A DNA stretch of 64,000 bases from Forficula auricularia (GCA_024734495.1 JALMQS010000828.1:3087101-3151100), one strand, 5' to 3'; shown: positions 12,272 through 22,150, numbered from the stretch's first letter. Notes: generated by a model from the sequence alone, not told the origin. Made by a program: numbers and translations.

Positions 12272-12752
12272 GTAAGTCGAGATCAGCCCCCGAAACAACC
12301 CACCCTTGCCCTGCACGCAGGAACTTGATCAGGAAATACTAACTGACACTTCATTCACCGCCTTCAGTCTACTCTCTTCTTGAGTAGTCCTCCACCCCTC
12401 CTGTTTTCTTTTCTCGTAGAGACACCTCGCTCTAGACTCTAGACTATGCCTTCCCTGATCAACAGATCAGCATCAGGGAGCTCTATTCGATTTCCAAACT
12501 ATTCTATCTCTTTGTCTATCTCTATATTTCTCTCTTTCTATATATATATATACATAGATATATGTCTCTTTTTCTAACCATCTTTACTCCTTAATGCATT
12601 AAGTTTCAGCGACGATTACAAATAAATACTTATTTACTAAGATTGAAGTAATTTTTGGAGACGGACTGATAAGTGAAATTGAGTGGATATTGATGAGGCA
12701 GTGCATAAAAAAGAGAAGAAAATAATTTATATTGTCTTTTTATTCATAAACC

Positions 12753-12784
12753 GACGTTTCGGAGGCTATTCCCTCCTTCTTCAG
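12753..12784 (-). ncRNA. Minimal hammerhead-like motif, intact core
   Basis: On the minus strand: CTGAAGA (fits the core CUGANGA), one extra A, a GGAGG/CCTCC stem with an 8-base loop, then GAAACGTC. GAA plus AC/GT as a two-pair stem III and C as the cleavage position gives the minimal geometry known from Penelope-like elements. Activity is not shown. Confidence 0.6.
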
Positions 12785-13013
12785 GGTTTTGAAAAGTCAG
12801 TGAAGGAAATCCAATGCGACATTCCCCTCTGGCTCCTCTTTCAGTGGCAGTAACAATAATATATTGTATTTCATTCTCAGCAGAATTATAGTGTAGTAAT
12901 CTACTAAATTATAATTCTGCTGAGAATGAAATAGAATATATTATTGTTACTGCCACTGAAGAGGAGACAGAGGGTATGTCGCATTGGATTTCCTTCACTG
13001 ACTTTTCAAAGCC

Positions 13014-13045
13014 CTGAAGAGGGATGGAATGGCCTCCGAAGCGTC
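13014..13045 (+). ncRNA. Hammerhead-like motif with core mutation
   Basis: Mirror copy of the 12753 motif. It keeps CTGAAGA, but the distal core reads GAAGCGTC instead of GAAACGTC and the stem II side is GGGATGG. The change at the stem III position A15.1 would weaken or abolish cleavage. Confidence 0.5.
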
Positions 13046-13416
13046 GGTTTATGAATGGAAAGATAATATAAATGATTTTCTTCTCTTTTTTATGTACTGC
13101 CTCATCAATATCCACTCAATACTTATTTACATCCAAAAAAGTTATCATCTAACAAAAATTAACAAAGTTCAACTTTCCGACTGTTAACATTTCTATATCA
13201 ATCCTAAAACACAGTCATTACAAATTAATTATTATACATTTTCTAAAAGAAATTAGGTAAATAGCTTTGTAATTTTTTCGAATAATTTTATTAATTTCAA
13301 ATTCGCCGTTTTAAGACTTTCGAGGGCCCAGAGGCATACTTTATCATGTATCATGTTTTCCTCAATTTAATTTTTAATAATTTATATAATACACCAGAAC
13401 ATTCTAAATCTTATAG

Positions 13417-13768
13417 AATATCTAAAGATAAAAGTAAATAAATATTATATGAAATATTCATTTACTATGAGTTAAGATTTCTAGGTCACTTGTTTCACAT
13501 TAAAATTAAAAAAATTAAAAGAGGTAATTTTTTTTCAATATATATATTTCGGACTGTAAACCCATCTTCAGGAAAGTACAGAATTTTAAATTTAAGTTAA
13601 AATTCTGTACTTTCCTGAAGATGGGTTTACAGCCCGAAATAAATATATTGAAAAAATTTACCTCTTTTATTTTTTTAATTTTAATGTGAAACGGGTGACC
13701 TAGAAATCTTAACTCATAGTAAATGAATGTTTCATATAATATTTATTTACTTTTATCTTTATTAAAGA
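13417..13768. mobile_element. Foldback with variant hammerhead-like cores
   Basis: The arms share ATGAGTTAAGATTTCTAGGT on the left and the mirror ACCTAGAAATCTTAACTCAT on the right, then TTAAAATTAAAAAAATTAAA and GGAAAGTACAGAATTTTAA towards the centre at about 13593. Each arm carries CTGAAGATGGG, a loop, CC and CGAAATA (13541-13571 minus, 13615-13645 plus). The 5' hammerhead core block CTGAAGA and the GAAA box are kept, but no GTC follows directly, so this is a different subfamily from the GAAACGTC type. Confidence 0.65.
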
Positions 13769-14029
13769 TGTTTCTCCTTGCTCCAACACCACAATCTCTA
13801 TTAATTATTATAGAATATCATGGAATTTTACAGCATATTTCTCGAAATGGCAAGAAATTTTTAGAAAAATTGATCGAATTGAGCTCGAACCTCCAAAGAA
13901 TCAAATCTAAAATCTTATTATATATTGAAGGTAATGGAAGGCAGCCCAGGGCTAGTGAGGAAAGAAAAAATTAACACATATCAAATAAGGTGTAATTTGT
14001 TGGAATCCTTCCTCCTTTCCTTTCAAAAC

Positions 14030-14059
14030 GACGTTTCGGAGGATTTTTCCCTCCTTCAG
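14030..14059 (-). ncRNA. Hammerhead-like motif with a short deletion in the core
   Basis: On the minus strand the core reads CTGAAGGAGG, so the A9 side of CTGAAGAAGGAGG has lost bases compared with its partner arm. The GAAACGTC box and GGAGG/CCTCC stem remain. Predicted inactive. Confidence 0.5.
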
Positions 14060-14203
14060 GATTTCAAAGGGTCAATGAATGAAACAAATAAAATGTTTCC
14101 TTCTTCTCTCCACAGTAGTGTTCAAAACTTTCTTGTTTTTTAACACTACTGTGGAGAGAAGAAGGAAACATTTATTTGTTTCATTCATTGACCCTTTGAA
14201 ACC

Positions 14204-14236
14204 CTGAAGAAGGAGGGAAAAATCCTCCGAAACGTC
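14204..14236 (+). ncRNA. Minimal hammerhead-like motif, intact core
   Basis: CTGAAGA, extra A, GGAGG stem, loop GAAAAAT, CCTCC, then GAAACGTC. All invariant hammerhead core positions are present except that one unpaired base separates A9 from stem II. The two-base-pair stem III implies it would act as a dimer, if at all. Confidence 0.6.
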
Positions 14237-15074
14237 GGTTTGGGGGGAAGGGAGGAGGGATTCCAATAAATTACACCTTATTTGATGTGTGTTGATTTTT
14301 TCTTTCCTCACTACCCCTGGGCTGCCTTCCATTACCTTCAATTAAAATTTCTACCAGTCCGTCTCGAGAAAATTTCGTTGCTTATTATATATTTTTGAAT
14401 TATTGTCAAAATGGGGTTTAATTTCCCCTAGTATCGAAACTATGACTAATGGTTATCGAATCAGTGAATTTTAAATAAACAAAAAAAAATACAAGGAAAA
14501 ATGACTGTTTATTATTAAGATACCAATTTAGCAAAAATAATTGCACAATACAATTGCATCTTTTACAAAGGATCGAGCTCTGCCAAGTGTCGAATTACTG
14601 AATGTGTCCCCTCAATATAAAACAGTATTTAATTTAAATAATAAAATTTAGGTAAATAAAAATGTATTCTTAGCATTTAAATATTGAAATTTACTATCTG
14701 CTTGTCTTTAAAAAATTTAGTAAGTATATTCTTTTTATGAAATATAAAGATTTGAAGAATATTGTTATATTATAATTATTATGGAAATAAATAATGAATT
14801 AGTATAGGTAATTAAGTTGAGACTGTGAGAAAATAGGGTAAAACATTCGTGAAGCTAAAAAGGTGAAACAATATTATAAAATTTTTAAATGACTTCATTT
14901 TGATCAAAAAAATTGAGTATATTTTAGAACAAAATAATAGAATAACCAAAAATTATTAAATCAAAGTTTATAAAAAGTAAAAAGTTATATTTGTTGACAT
15001 TTTCGATGGTTTATACTGATCTTCATCATAACACATATTTGAAGTATTAAAATAAATATAAACTTAAAATTTTT

Positions 15075-15596
15075 ACTTTACCATACAGGGTACTTAAGTG
15101 AACATCGAAAAAATTATATTTTTCGAGATAATAATTGTTTTGTCAAAATGTCTGTTAGTCTGCCTGTGCGTTACCACATTTTTGTGGACGAGCTAGCTCA
15201 AAAACTAGTCGGAATATCGAAGCCAAATTTCACAGGTAGTTTTAATCCATTGAGATTAAGAGCTGATTAGATTTTTGTGCATATCGACCCAAAATTAAGG
15301 GGGGGGGGGTTAAAAATTAAAAATCTAGGCCATTTGAGCAAACTCAACCAAATTTTGTATACATAATCAGTGGGCCCCCAGAAGTCTAAAAATGCAAAAA
15401 CTAACCACCCAAAATGGGGGAGGGTCAAAAAATGAAAATCTAGACCCTTGTACCAAATTCAACTAAATTTTGTATACATAATCAGTGGGCCCCCAGGAGT
15501 CTAAAAATGCAAAAACTAACCCCCCCCCCCTACATGATTATAAATAATTTTATTAAATATTAAATATAAGTGAAGGGGCGGGTTGTATGGTAAAGT
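15075..15596. mobile_element. Dispersed repeat, copy 1, with two internal tandem units
   Basis: Inverted ends ACTTTACCATACAGGG and, from the right, ACTTTACCATACAACCC. Homology to the copy at 34625-35406 runs the full length and continues past the right inverted end (CAAGTGGAT to CAGCTTATTT), so the inverted ends are subterminal on that side. The interior holds two head-to-tail units of about 110 bp (15286-15408 and 15409-15520). Each has a G-run, AATTTTGTATACATAATCAG and TCTAAAAATGCAAAAACTAA. The other copy has three. No protein coding. Confidence 0.75.
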
Positions 15597-16784
15597 CAAG
15601 TGGATGGCCAGATCATAACACGTCAGCTTATTTCTAATATACTTGGCTCAATATTTATGTATTGAACTTCTTCTCGTCAAATCAACAGCCATCCATCCCC
15701 ATCAAAAATATGAAAAGTTTAGAAATGCTGATAGCTAGGTATATTTTAATCTTGCGAGTTCTATTCTTTCTTTCTTTCTTTCCTTCCATCAAATCTTATT
15801 TTTAGTATTTGTCGATATATTCTTTTGTGAAGGGGAAAGAAAACAGGGATATTTGTAAAAAATGAGAGATATTATTGTGCCGAAGCCCATTGACTATGAA
15901 AAGTTTATTTTGTCAAAGCGAAATATTTCGTTGCATTTGTGAATTCAAAATCGGTAGAAGCACTCAAGGCTTGAAACAGCCAGACAAGCGACAGACGCCA
16001 AGTTCACTTGGTGCCATTCCAAAAGGCAATTTTAGTCTTTTTTTCATTGACAGCCTTCTGAATGTTTTGAAATCAAGGTTTGCCTCACCGCACTTACTTA
16101 TCTGATGATTCTCGAAAGGGTGGAAAGCAAAGGCTTCCTTGTCAAAAGACTGCCAGGCACAAATCCATTTATCCCCTCGGAACATTTGTTTTCGATACTG
16201 GATTATTTTCCATTTTCAAACAAACTCTCTAATTATTCTCGAAACTAAATTGTTTGACTGACGGGTTGTCGTCGCTGCAACTTGATGCTCTTAACTTCCT
16301 CTTATCTCTTCTTCTATTCTATTAACATTTAATGTTGTTAAACTTAATATAACAAAAGCTGCTTTTCAAATGGACATCGTATATGTTTTTATTTTTTTAT
16401 TTTTTGGTACAAAGAGACGTCATAGCAAGAATTGTTCGGTGATTTTTATTTCTTTCAATTTTTATTTATTATTTTCTAAATTTTCATATTGCTCTTAAAA
16501 CTCAAATACTGGACATTTATTTCTTGCTTGATGTTTTTTTGTTTTTATTCTTATTATTATTATTTAATGGCCTAAAGCGTCAAATAAGCGAACGATCTAA
16601 ACCAATTTTTTTTTTTACCAATTTCATTAATTTGTTTGTCTTTAATCGATTTAATATTTATTCGTTGTTGTTGTTTTTGTTTCTTTGGTTGATTGGTTTG
16701 TTGGTTCGTTTTCGTTTTGACGCCTTATGTTGCCCACTGCTTTTGGATTAAGTTCTTTTCCTGTATATGCTACTGCTTTATTTC

Positions 16785-16945
16785 TGGGCGGGTTCTCGCC
16801 ATATGCGAGCGAGGAGGATCGAGGTGTCAAGGGTGTGAACCGGTGGTCTGCCCCCCTTCATGCTTCCTCCCCGAGGGGGATCGAGCGCGATTTCAATTTG
16901 CGAACCTTGCCCGTCCCCCGCACTCTGCAAAAAAAAGCCAGCCAC
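16785..16945 (+). promoter_or_regulatory. GC-rich unique island inside the intron
   Basis: A block about 160 bp long with far higher GC than its surroundings (GGGCGGGTTCTCGCC, GAGGAGGATCGAGGTG, CCCCGAGGGGGATCGAGCG). All three forward frames stay open for some distance, but no acceptor and donor pair gives a family-like peptide. It has no copy elsewhere in the window. An intronic promoter, enhancer or unrecognised exon are all possible; I cannot choose between them. Confidence 0.3.
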
Positions 16946-17397
16946 CATTTCACATCGTCTTTGCTTTCTTGACACATTACTGATGATGATTATTTTCATA
17001 TACCTTTAGTGAAGTTGAAAATATTTTCAAATGCTAAATGGTCATCAATCCTCTCTCGATTTTGGGAGAAAATTCCACCTCTAGGAATTGAACTCTCTTA
17101 GATTTCTTTCTTTCCGCTCTTCATAGGTCTATAATTAGAATATAATTATTTCCGGGGAATTAAGATTTGAATCATTAGAATAATATTTTTTAAACAAATG
17201 ACAGCTTTTTTTTTATTAAAGCAGAAAATTATTTATTTTTTTAGTTATTTTATTTTCATCAATTTCTTTTCTAAAAAAAAATTTCTTTTCAAATTCATTT
17301 CTCTTTATTTATTTATTTATTTTTATTTTTTTGTCTTTTTATTTTGATGGGTCTTGCGAATGTCTGCTTGAATGCATTAATCTCTTCTGGCACTCAA

Positions 17398-17455
17398 TTA
17401 TACAATTCCCAAAAGCCCCCCAAGCCCCCAACCCCCCTGCCCATTGAGCCCCGCC
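17398..17455 (+). promoter_or_regulatory. C-rich intronic patch cluster
   Basis: On the sense strand, AAAAGCCCCCCAAGCCCCC, AACCCCCCTGCCC and GAGCCCCGCC fall within about 60 nt. Poly(C)-binding proteins prefer several C patches spaced like this. In the pre-mRNA of such a protein it could serve self-binding. This is inference from composition only. Confidence 0.35.
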
Positions 17456-18662
17456 TTTACCAAAACTCCCTCGGCGAAACGAGAGGACAAAATTTCGCGC
17501 GAAAAAAAGTCAATCAAAACAAACGATTAGAAGAAATATGTAAAATTTTTAAAAGTGTTTTTTTTTTAATTATTATTTTCTAATGCATGGCTTTCGGTCC
17601 ATTTTTTTACTTATCTCTTTTGATAAATATTTTTATCATATCAATTTTTCAAGGACTATTTCTTTCAAAAACAGCAAAAGCGGGGAGGGCAACGAAAGCC
17701 CTTGGCCAAAGTATTTTATTACTTTATTAATATTGGTAATGATATTTTCTTATTCTAATTTAATCTCTTAATTTAGCTTGGTGAATGTCCATACTTTTCC
17801 AGTGTTAAAATGTAATAAGAAGATTCTCCCTCTACAAATGTTTGTTGTAGAGCCCTTTGAGAAATTCACAAACACATCCTCCCTTCCTCTAGTTCGTTTC
17901 ACAGTTGTTTTTTGTACATTCTCTTGAAGAATTCCAATGCATTTCGAATTTTGATATCTTCAGTGAATCTCCTTTATCGTGTGTTCTTAGTAGCCCAGGA
18001 AACGTTTTGTGTTTCAAGCACGTTTTGTCCTTGTTGTAGAGATCAACACTTGAAGTATGGACATTTACAAAGGAACAAGTTAGAAAAATACTCAAAAGAA
18101 AAAAGTACATTTTATTTTAGAATTTAAGCTATTCTACTACACTCTCAAATTTGATTAGTGAATGATAAAAGGAATGCCTACTTTTCACTCCTTTGCTCGC
18201 TCTCTATTGGATTCTTCTGTAATATGGAAGTTGGATTTAAAGATTTCACAAACTGAAAAATTTTCGTAGGTATATAGAGAAAAAAAAGTAATAAATAAAC
18301 CGAAACTTTATTTTGAAAATTTAAATAATCGAAATATTTACCTAATTTATTCAAAATTGTCTTCACCGCTTTTAAAATTTGAATACGACCGATATTTGAT
18401 TTTTGAAATTGTCATCTCGAGAAAAAAAATCCAAAATTTTTTTCAACTTAATCATATCCACTTAAGATGAATTCAGAGTGAGTAAAGTTCCTGAACTAGA
18501 ATTAATTTTAAAAAAGGCAAAAAAGTTAACATTTTTAAATGACAATTTTTAAATCAGTCACTTTTTCCCAGATTTACTTATATAAATATTCTTTCTAAAC
18601 TCCTTTGGTATTCATTTATTAACTAAAAAAACTATATATATCATATACAACAGTTTTGATTC

Positions 18663-18766
18663 TACAGCATTTTCCAACAGTTTGAAACCACCAGGACACG
18701 TTTCCTTTTGTAGACGTATAAAAAGAACTGCGTCTGGTAGTTCCAAAATGTTTTCAAATGCTGTAA
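18663..18766. repeat. Short imperfect palindrome
   Basis: TACAGCATTTTCCAACAGTTT pairs imperfectly with AAAATGTTTTCAAATGCTGTA, and CCACCAGGACACG with the complement of GCGTCTGGTAG. About 100 bp overall. It may be a decayed MITE; no target duplication was found. Confidence 0.4.
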
Positions 18767-19579
18767 AAACAGGTTTAATAATAAAGGTGTGTAAAATAAA
18801 TAAAATCCTTTATAAAAAATCCATGCATTTTTAATAAACGTTTTATGTTTATTTTTTTTTATAAATAAATGTTTATTCACTAAAACAATTTTGAAATATA
18901 AAGTTGAATTTCTTTATATTTAGGATATTTTAGCAAATTTAAAAATTCCCATCTTTTTATCATAATGATAAGGTTCAAATACTTATGATTATTATTTTGA
19001 AATTTTTTGTATCAAATTTTTGTGGATCTTTTTTTCTTACTGACGAATGGTCTTAATAATTAAAAAATGTGACTTAATTTCGATTGAACTTGATAGTTCT
19101 ATTCAATTATTTTGATTTCTTATTTATTTAAGGAATTGTCATTTGGGAATTTTAATGATAGCCATTTTTCAAATGAATTCTGTTTCAAAGCAAAATATGC
19201 AAGTTAGTCCTATCTATCAATCTATCTATTTATCTATATCAATCCGTTTGACCTATCCTACTATGCCAGAGGGTAATCGTGTATTTTATTTTATTAATTT
19301 CTTTCTTTTATTTTTATTAGAAATTGAGGATAGGAACAAAACAAAATCATTTTCATTTTTCTTCATTCTCTTTTTCAAGAAAGGAATATCCAAAGTTTCA
19401 CTTGAAATCTGGGCTAATTCTTTCTTTTAGTGTTAAGTTGTAGTGTGTAGCTAGATGTTCAATCGTAGACTAGCCTCCTTGGACTTTGGTTCTGGGATAA
19501 AAGGGTGAAGGGTGGCATGCCAAGGACGCTAGTCGCGGGTTTTAATGTACGTGCGGAGTAGGATCGTAACTCTTTCCAG

Positions 19580-19673
19580 AAGATGGGGATGGCCAACTCG
19601 CCTCTTGCTGGACTTGCGGCTCTTGGACTCGGCGGCCTCAGCGGAGCTAACACTGGTGGATTGAACCCTGCGG
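19580..19673 (+). CDS. mub: PCBP/mub Ala/Gly/Leu-rich linker exon
   Basis: Acceptor ACTCTTTCCAG and donor CGG before GTGAGC frame a 94-nt exon entered in phase 0 and left in phase 1. It encodes KMGMANSPLAGLAALGLGGL and SGANTGGLNPA; the last codon is completed by the next exon. The repeated LAALGLGGL/NTGGLNP text directly before KH3 is, from memory, characteristic of insect mub proteins. It is low-complexity and hydrophobic, probably a flexible linker. Confidence 0.93.
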
Positions 19674-19839
19674 GTGAGCCTACTAAATCTTTACAATCAC
19701 TCTCTCTTTTACTTTATTAATATGTTTCACCTAGAACCTAAACCATTCTCCATTAACAAAATTTCTATTTTATAGCTAGTACAGAAGGAAAAGTACTTCG
19801 ATATTTTATTCCGAATATGAAGGGTTCTTGAGTGGTTTG

Positions 19840-20140
19840 AATTTTCTTTCGAAAAGATAGGTTTTCGTTGTATGAATGTTCGTTATATTAACGTTCGACT
19901 GTATTATAAACTTTCTTCATGGATTATTTTTTTCATTTAATGATGAATAGTGAAAATTATAGTATAATACATTATGTATTAAACTATAATTTTCACAGAA
20001 GGACATATATTATGTATTAAACTGTAATTTTCACAATTTATCTTTAAATAAAAACAATAATTCATGTAGAAAGTTTATAATACAGTCGAACCTTGATATA
20101 ACGAACATTCATATAACGAAAACCTATCTTTTAGAAAGAA
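19840..20140. mobile_element. Palindrome built from pogo/Tigger-like ends
   Basis: At 20084 the text CAGTCGAACCTTGATATAAC, then GAACATTCATATAACG, is a typical pogo-type terminus. The same terminus occurs in mirror orientation ending at about 19903 (CGTTATATTAACGTTCGACTG). The two ends point away from each other around an inner palindrome (TATTATAAACTTTCT against AGAAAGTTTATAATA). So either two MITEs inserted tail-to-tail or one element suffered an internal inversion. No transposase remains. Confidence 0.65.
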
Positions 20141-20664
20141 AATGCAACCATATATTATAATAACATTTTTTGAAATTCACATTTATTTATTTGGAAGTAT
20201 GTTCTTTAAAAATGCAGCATTTCATGACCTCATGTGAGGATCTATTTGCATGGGAATATTAGAAAATGTCCATGCATTTTATGTAATATATATATAACAT
20301 ATTAAATATGAATGCATAAACATATTTCTGCATATTTCCTCAAAGAATATTTCAGCACAATTTTAATAAATGACAATAGTCACTGTAAAATCACTCTAAA
20401 CATTCACTACGATCGATAAATCTAAATATGGCGTTATAACGTTTTATATTTATATGGATGTATAAAATATTATATTATATTTTATTATTTGTATTTTCAA
20501 TAATAAACAAATTTTAATGAAAACTAGCTATTTTGATTAAGTTTTATTATCACTCTATTTAGATTCTCAAAAGCAGAACCCAACATTAAATTAAATGAAC
20601 GTTTATTTAGTTAAATCCATTATCTCTGTTCTGAGACTAAATAAACAACCATCTAAATTTCTCG

Positions 20665-21415
20665 CAGCTCAGGCCTGCCATTCCTACGGAGAACGCACTG
20701 CTCCCGAGCCAAAAACCACGCCAAGGCAGAATAAGGCTCACTCATCTCTCAATATATAAAAAAAAGGACTGCTGGCAGCACTGGTAGGCCATGGCCTGCT
20801 TCCGGGCAGGAACACATGGGCTCTCGACTCTGCCACGACAACCACTACGTCCACCTGTATTCAGGAACGCATGGGCTACAACAACGTTTGAGGACAAACA
20901 AATATCGTACCTGCTAAAACACAAAAACAAACCTATAAATATACAAAACATACATTCTATTCTTTCTCTCTGTCCTTTAGCGCTGAGAGCACTAGGCATG
21001 TCATGAGCCATTACTGAAGGCTGTGCCACACAGGCTGCGCACAGTGTGTGGGCTGACACCAATAAAACAACAGGCTCCTTTATAGACACTGCCTGGTGGC
21101 AGAAGCCCAAACAGCTGCTGAAGAGTACAGCTCTTGCAGCCTCAGCCTAAGTGACACACTCAGAAGGCGCTGCTGCATGAAGAGCTCGCCTGGGGTGTGG
21201 CAGGTAGGAGCAGCAGGCACTTCTCTCACGGGCGGCTGGGCAGAAGGCCACGCTGTAGCTGCTCTGACGCTCCCTCCACACACTTCTGTGGTGGCTGGGG
21301 AATGGGCGCTCTCATTCCTGGAAACCTTTAAACACATAAAACAGCAGGACGCGCATAATCGCTTCTTTCATGAAGTGTTTTTTTTTATTCTTTGTCTTTT
21401 AGCGTCGGTAAGAAT
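20665..21415. mobile_element. GC-rich foreign block, possibly a solo LTR or other insert
   Basis: About 750 bp with clearly higher GC than the neighbouring intron and no KH-related coding. It has a TATA-like ATATATAAAAAA at about 20752, AATAAA-type signals (about 21060) and two similar words, GCAGGAACACATGGGCT (20807) and TTCAGGAACGCATGGGCT (20859). It could be a solo LTR or satellite fragment. I could not find matching ends or a target duplication, so class and exact borders are open. Open frames of 70-120 codons on both strands lack family features. Confidence 0.35.
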
Positions 21416-21627
21416 GTAATGTTGCCAGATCCGAGAAACGAGTAGGGGAAAGAGCGAACTGCATCTGAGCTATATTAGGGAACGTCCTTAAGGCGAAATT
21501 TATACTTATTAATGGGTAGATTTCAAAAAAGTGGTTATTAATTCTGAAATAACAAATCATTTTCTTTTATTGAACTTTATTTGCTACCCTTCTTGCTCTC
21601 TAAAATTACCCTTGGTATTTTCTACAG

Positions 21628-21778
21628 CATTAGCAGCTCTCGCTGGCAGCCAGCTACGCACTAACAATCAGAACCGGAATCAACCTGGAGCAAATCAACA
21701 AACCCACGAGATGACTGTTCCCAACGAGCTTATTGGATGCATCATCGGCAAAGGAGGCACTAAGATTGCAGAAATCAG
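21628..21778 (+). CDS. mub: PCBP/mub exon: first half of KH domain 3
   Basis: The 151-nt exon is entered in phase 1 and left in phase 2. It encodes ALAALAGSQLRTNNQNRNQP, a Q/N-rich linker, then MTVPNELIGCIIGKGGTKIA and EI. The GKGG loop and the (V/I)PNELIGCIIGKGG signature are those of PCBP KH3. The donor is AG before GTATTTGT. The next exon supplies the rest of the Arg codon. KH3 in this family makes a major contribution to poly(C) binding. Confidence 0.96.
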
Positions 21779-21944
21779 GTATTTGTCATCAAAGGCGAAC
21801 ACGCCTCTATCTATCCATTTTTAATTCAATGAAAAATAATATTGAAATTCTTCTCTCAAGCTTTGTCCTAAAGCTTAAATATTATATCTTCTAAAAATGC
21901 ATCTTTAAAATTTTTCTATTAATTGAAACCTTTATCAAGCATTC

Positions 21945-22150
21945 TTCTTCAAGCGACATACTCTATTCCGGGCGTCGGCGATTACTATGGAGAGTATCAT
22001 CTCCATTGTAATTTTTCACAGTGCTTGTTTCACCTTTCACATTACTTTCCTCTGCATTAGTGACTCGTTTGAAAAAGCTGAAAATCGTTCTGACTAAGGC
22101 GAGATTCGAAATCAAGCTCATTAGCCATTGTTCTACCGGCGCCGCATCAA
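21945..22150 (-). mobile_element. tRNA-derived SINE-like segment, minus strand
   Basis: Reading the minus strand from about 22145, GCGGCGCCGGTAGAACAATGGC contains an A-box-like stretch (stated in part here: GGTAGAACAATGGC), followed by a B box GATTTCGAATCTCG about 30 nt on. A non-tRNA body of about 110 nt continues to about 21950. No clear A-tail or target duplication is left, so it is old or truncated. It is unlike the SINE at 9001 in the body. Confidence 0.5.

Larger units (their letters stand above)
12679..13119. mobile_element. Penelope-like foldback, copy 1 (head-to-head hammerhead-like motifs)
   Basis: Two arms of about 215 bp face each other. The outer ends are TTGAGTGGATATTGATGAGG and its complement ending at 13119; the centre is near 12898, where the arms TTCTGCTGAGAATGAA meet. 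Each arm carries a hammerhead-like core (12753-12784 on the minus strand, 13014-13045 on the plus strand). A unique tail, GGAGACGGACTGATAAGTG (about 12657), extends only the left side. The same tail extends the right side of the copy at 38316-38716, so the family has a longer parent sequence. There is no reverse transcriptase here. Confidence 0.75.
13924..14342. mobile_element. Penelope-like foldback, second subfamily
   Basis: Arms begin TTGAAGGTAATGGAAGGCAG and end at the mirror near 14342; they meet near 14130 at AACACTACTGTGGAGAGAAG. The sequence AATAAGGTGTAATTT is in both arms. Hammerhead-like motifs are at 14030-14059 (minus, shortened) and 14204-14236 (plus, intact). The right tail reads AAAATTTCTACCAGTCCGTC. 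The same words occur reversed beside the single arm at 60704 and near 39430, linking all these elements to one parent family. Confidence 0.75.
12272..19579 (+). other. Large repeat-laden intron
   Basis: 7.3 kb of AT-rich intron. It contains three foldbacks with hammerhead-like cores (12679-13119, 13417-13768, 13924-14342), a dispersed repeat with internal tandem units (15075-15596) and a GC-rich island (16785-16945). It also has C-rich patches at 17398-17455 and an imperfect palindrome at 18663-18766. I see no exon between 12272 and 19579. Position 19207-19245 has a short imperfect CTAT tract. Confidence 0.6.
19674..21627 (+). other. Intron with a pogo-type palindrome and a GC-rich insert
   Basis: The intron contains the palindrome at 19840-20140 and a compositionally foreign block at 20665-21415. 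The segment 20150-20660 is AT-rich with nothing recognised. The acceptor before 21628 is TATTTTCTACAG. Confidence 0.6.

Noticed and set aside
13925..14341. Mirrored 70-90 codon open frames
   Set aside because: Produced by the foldback arms; not genes.
20742..21419. Several 70-120 codon open frames on both strands
   Set aside because: They overlap on both strands in the GC-rich block, lack domains and look like stop-poor composition effects.
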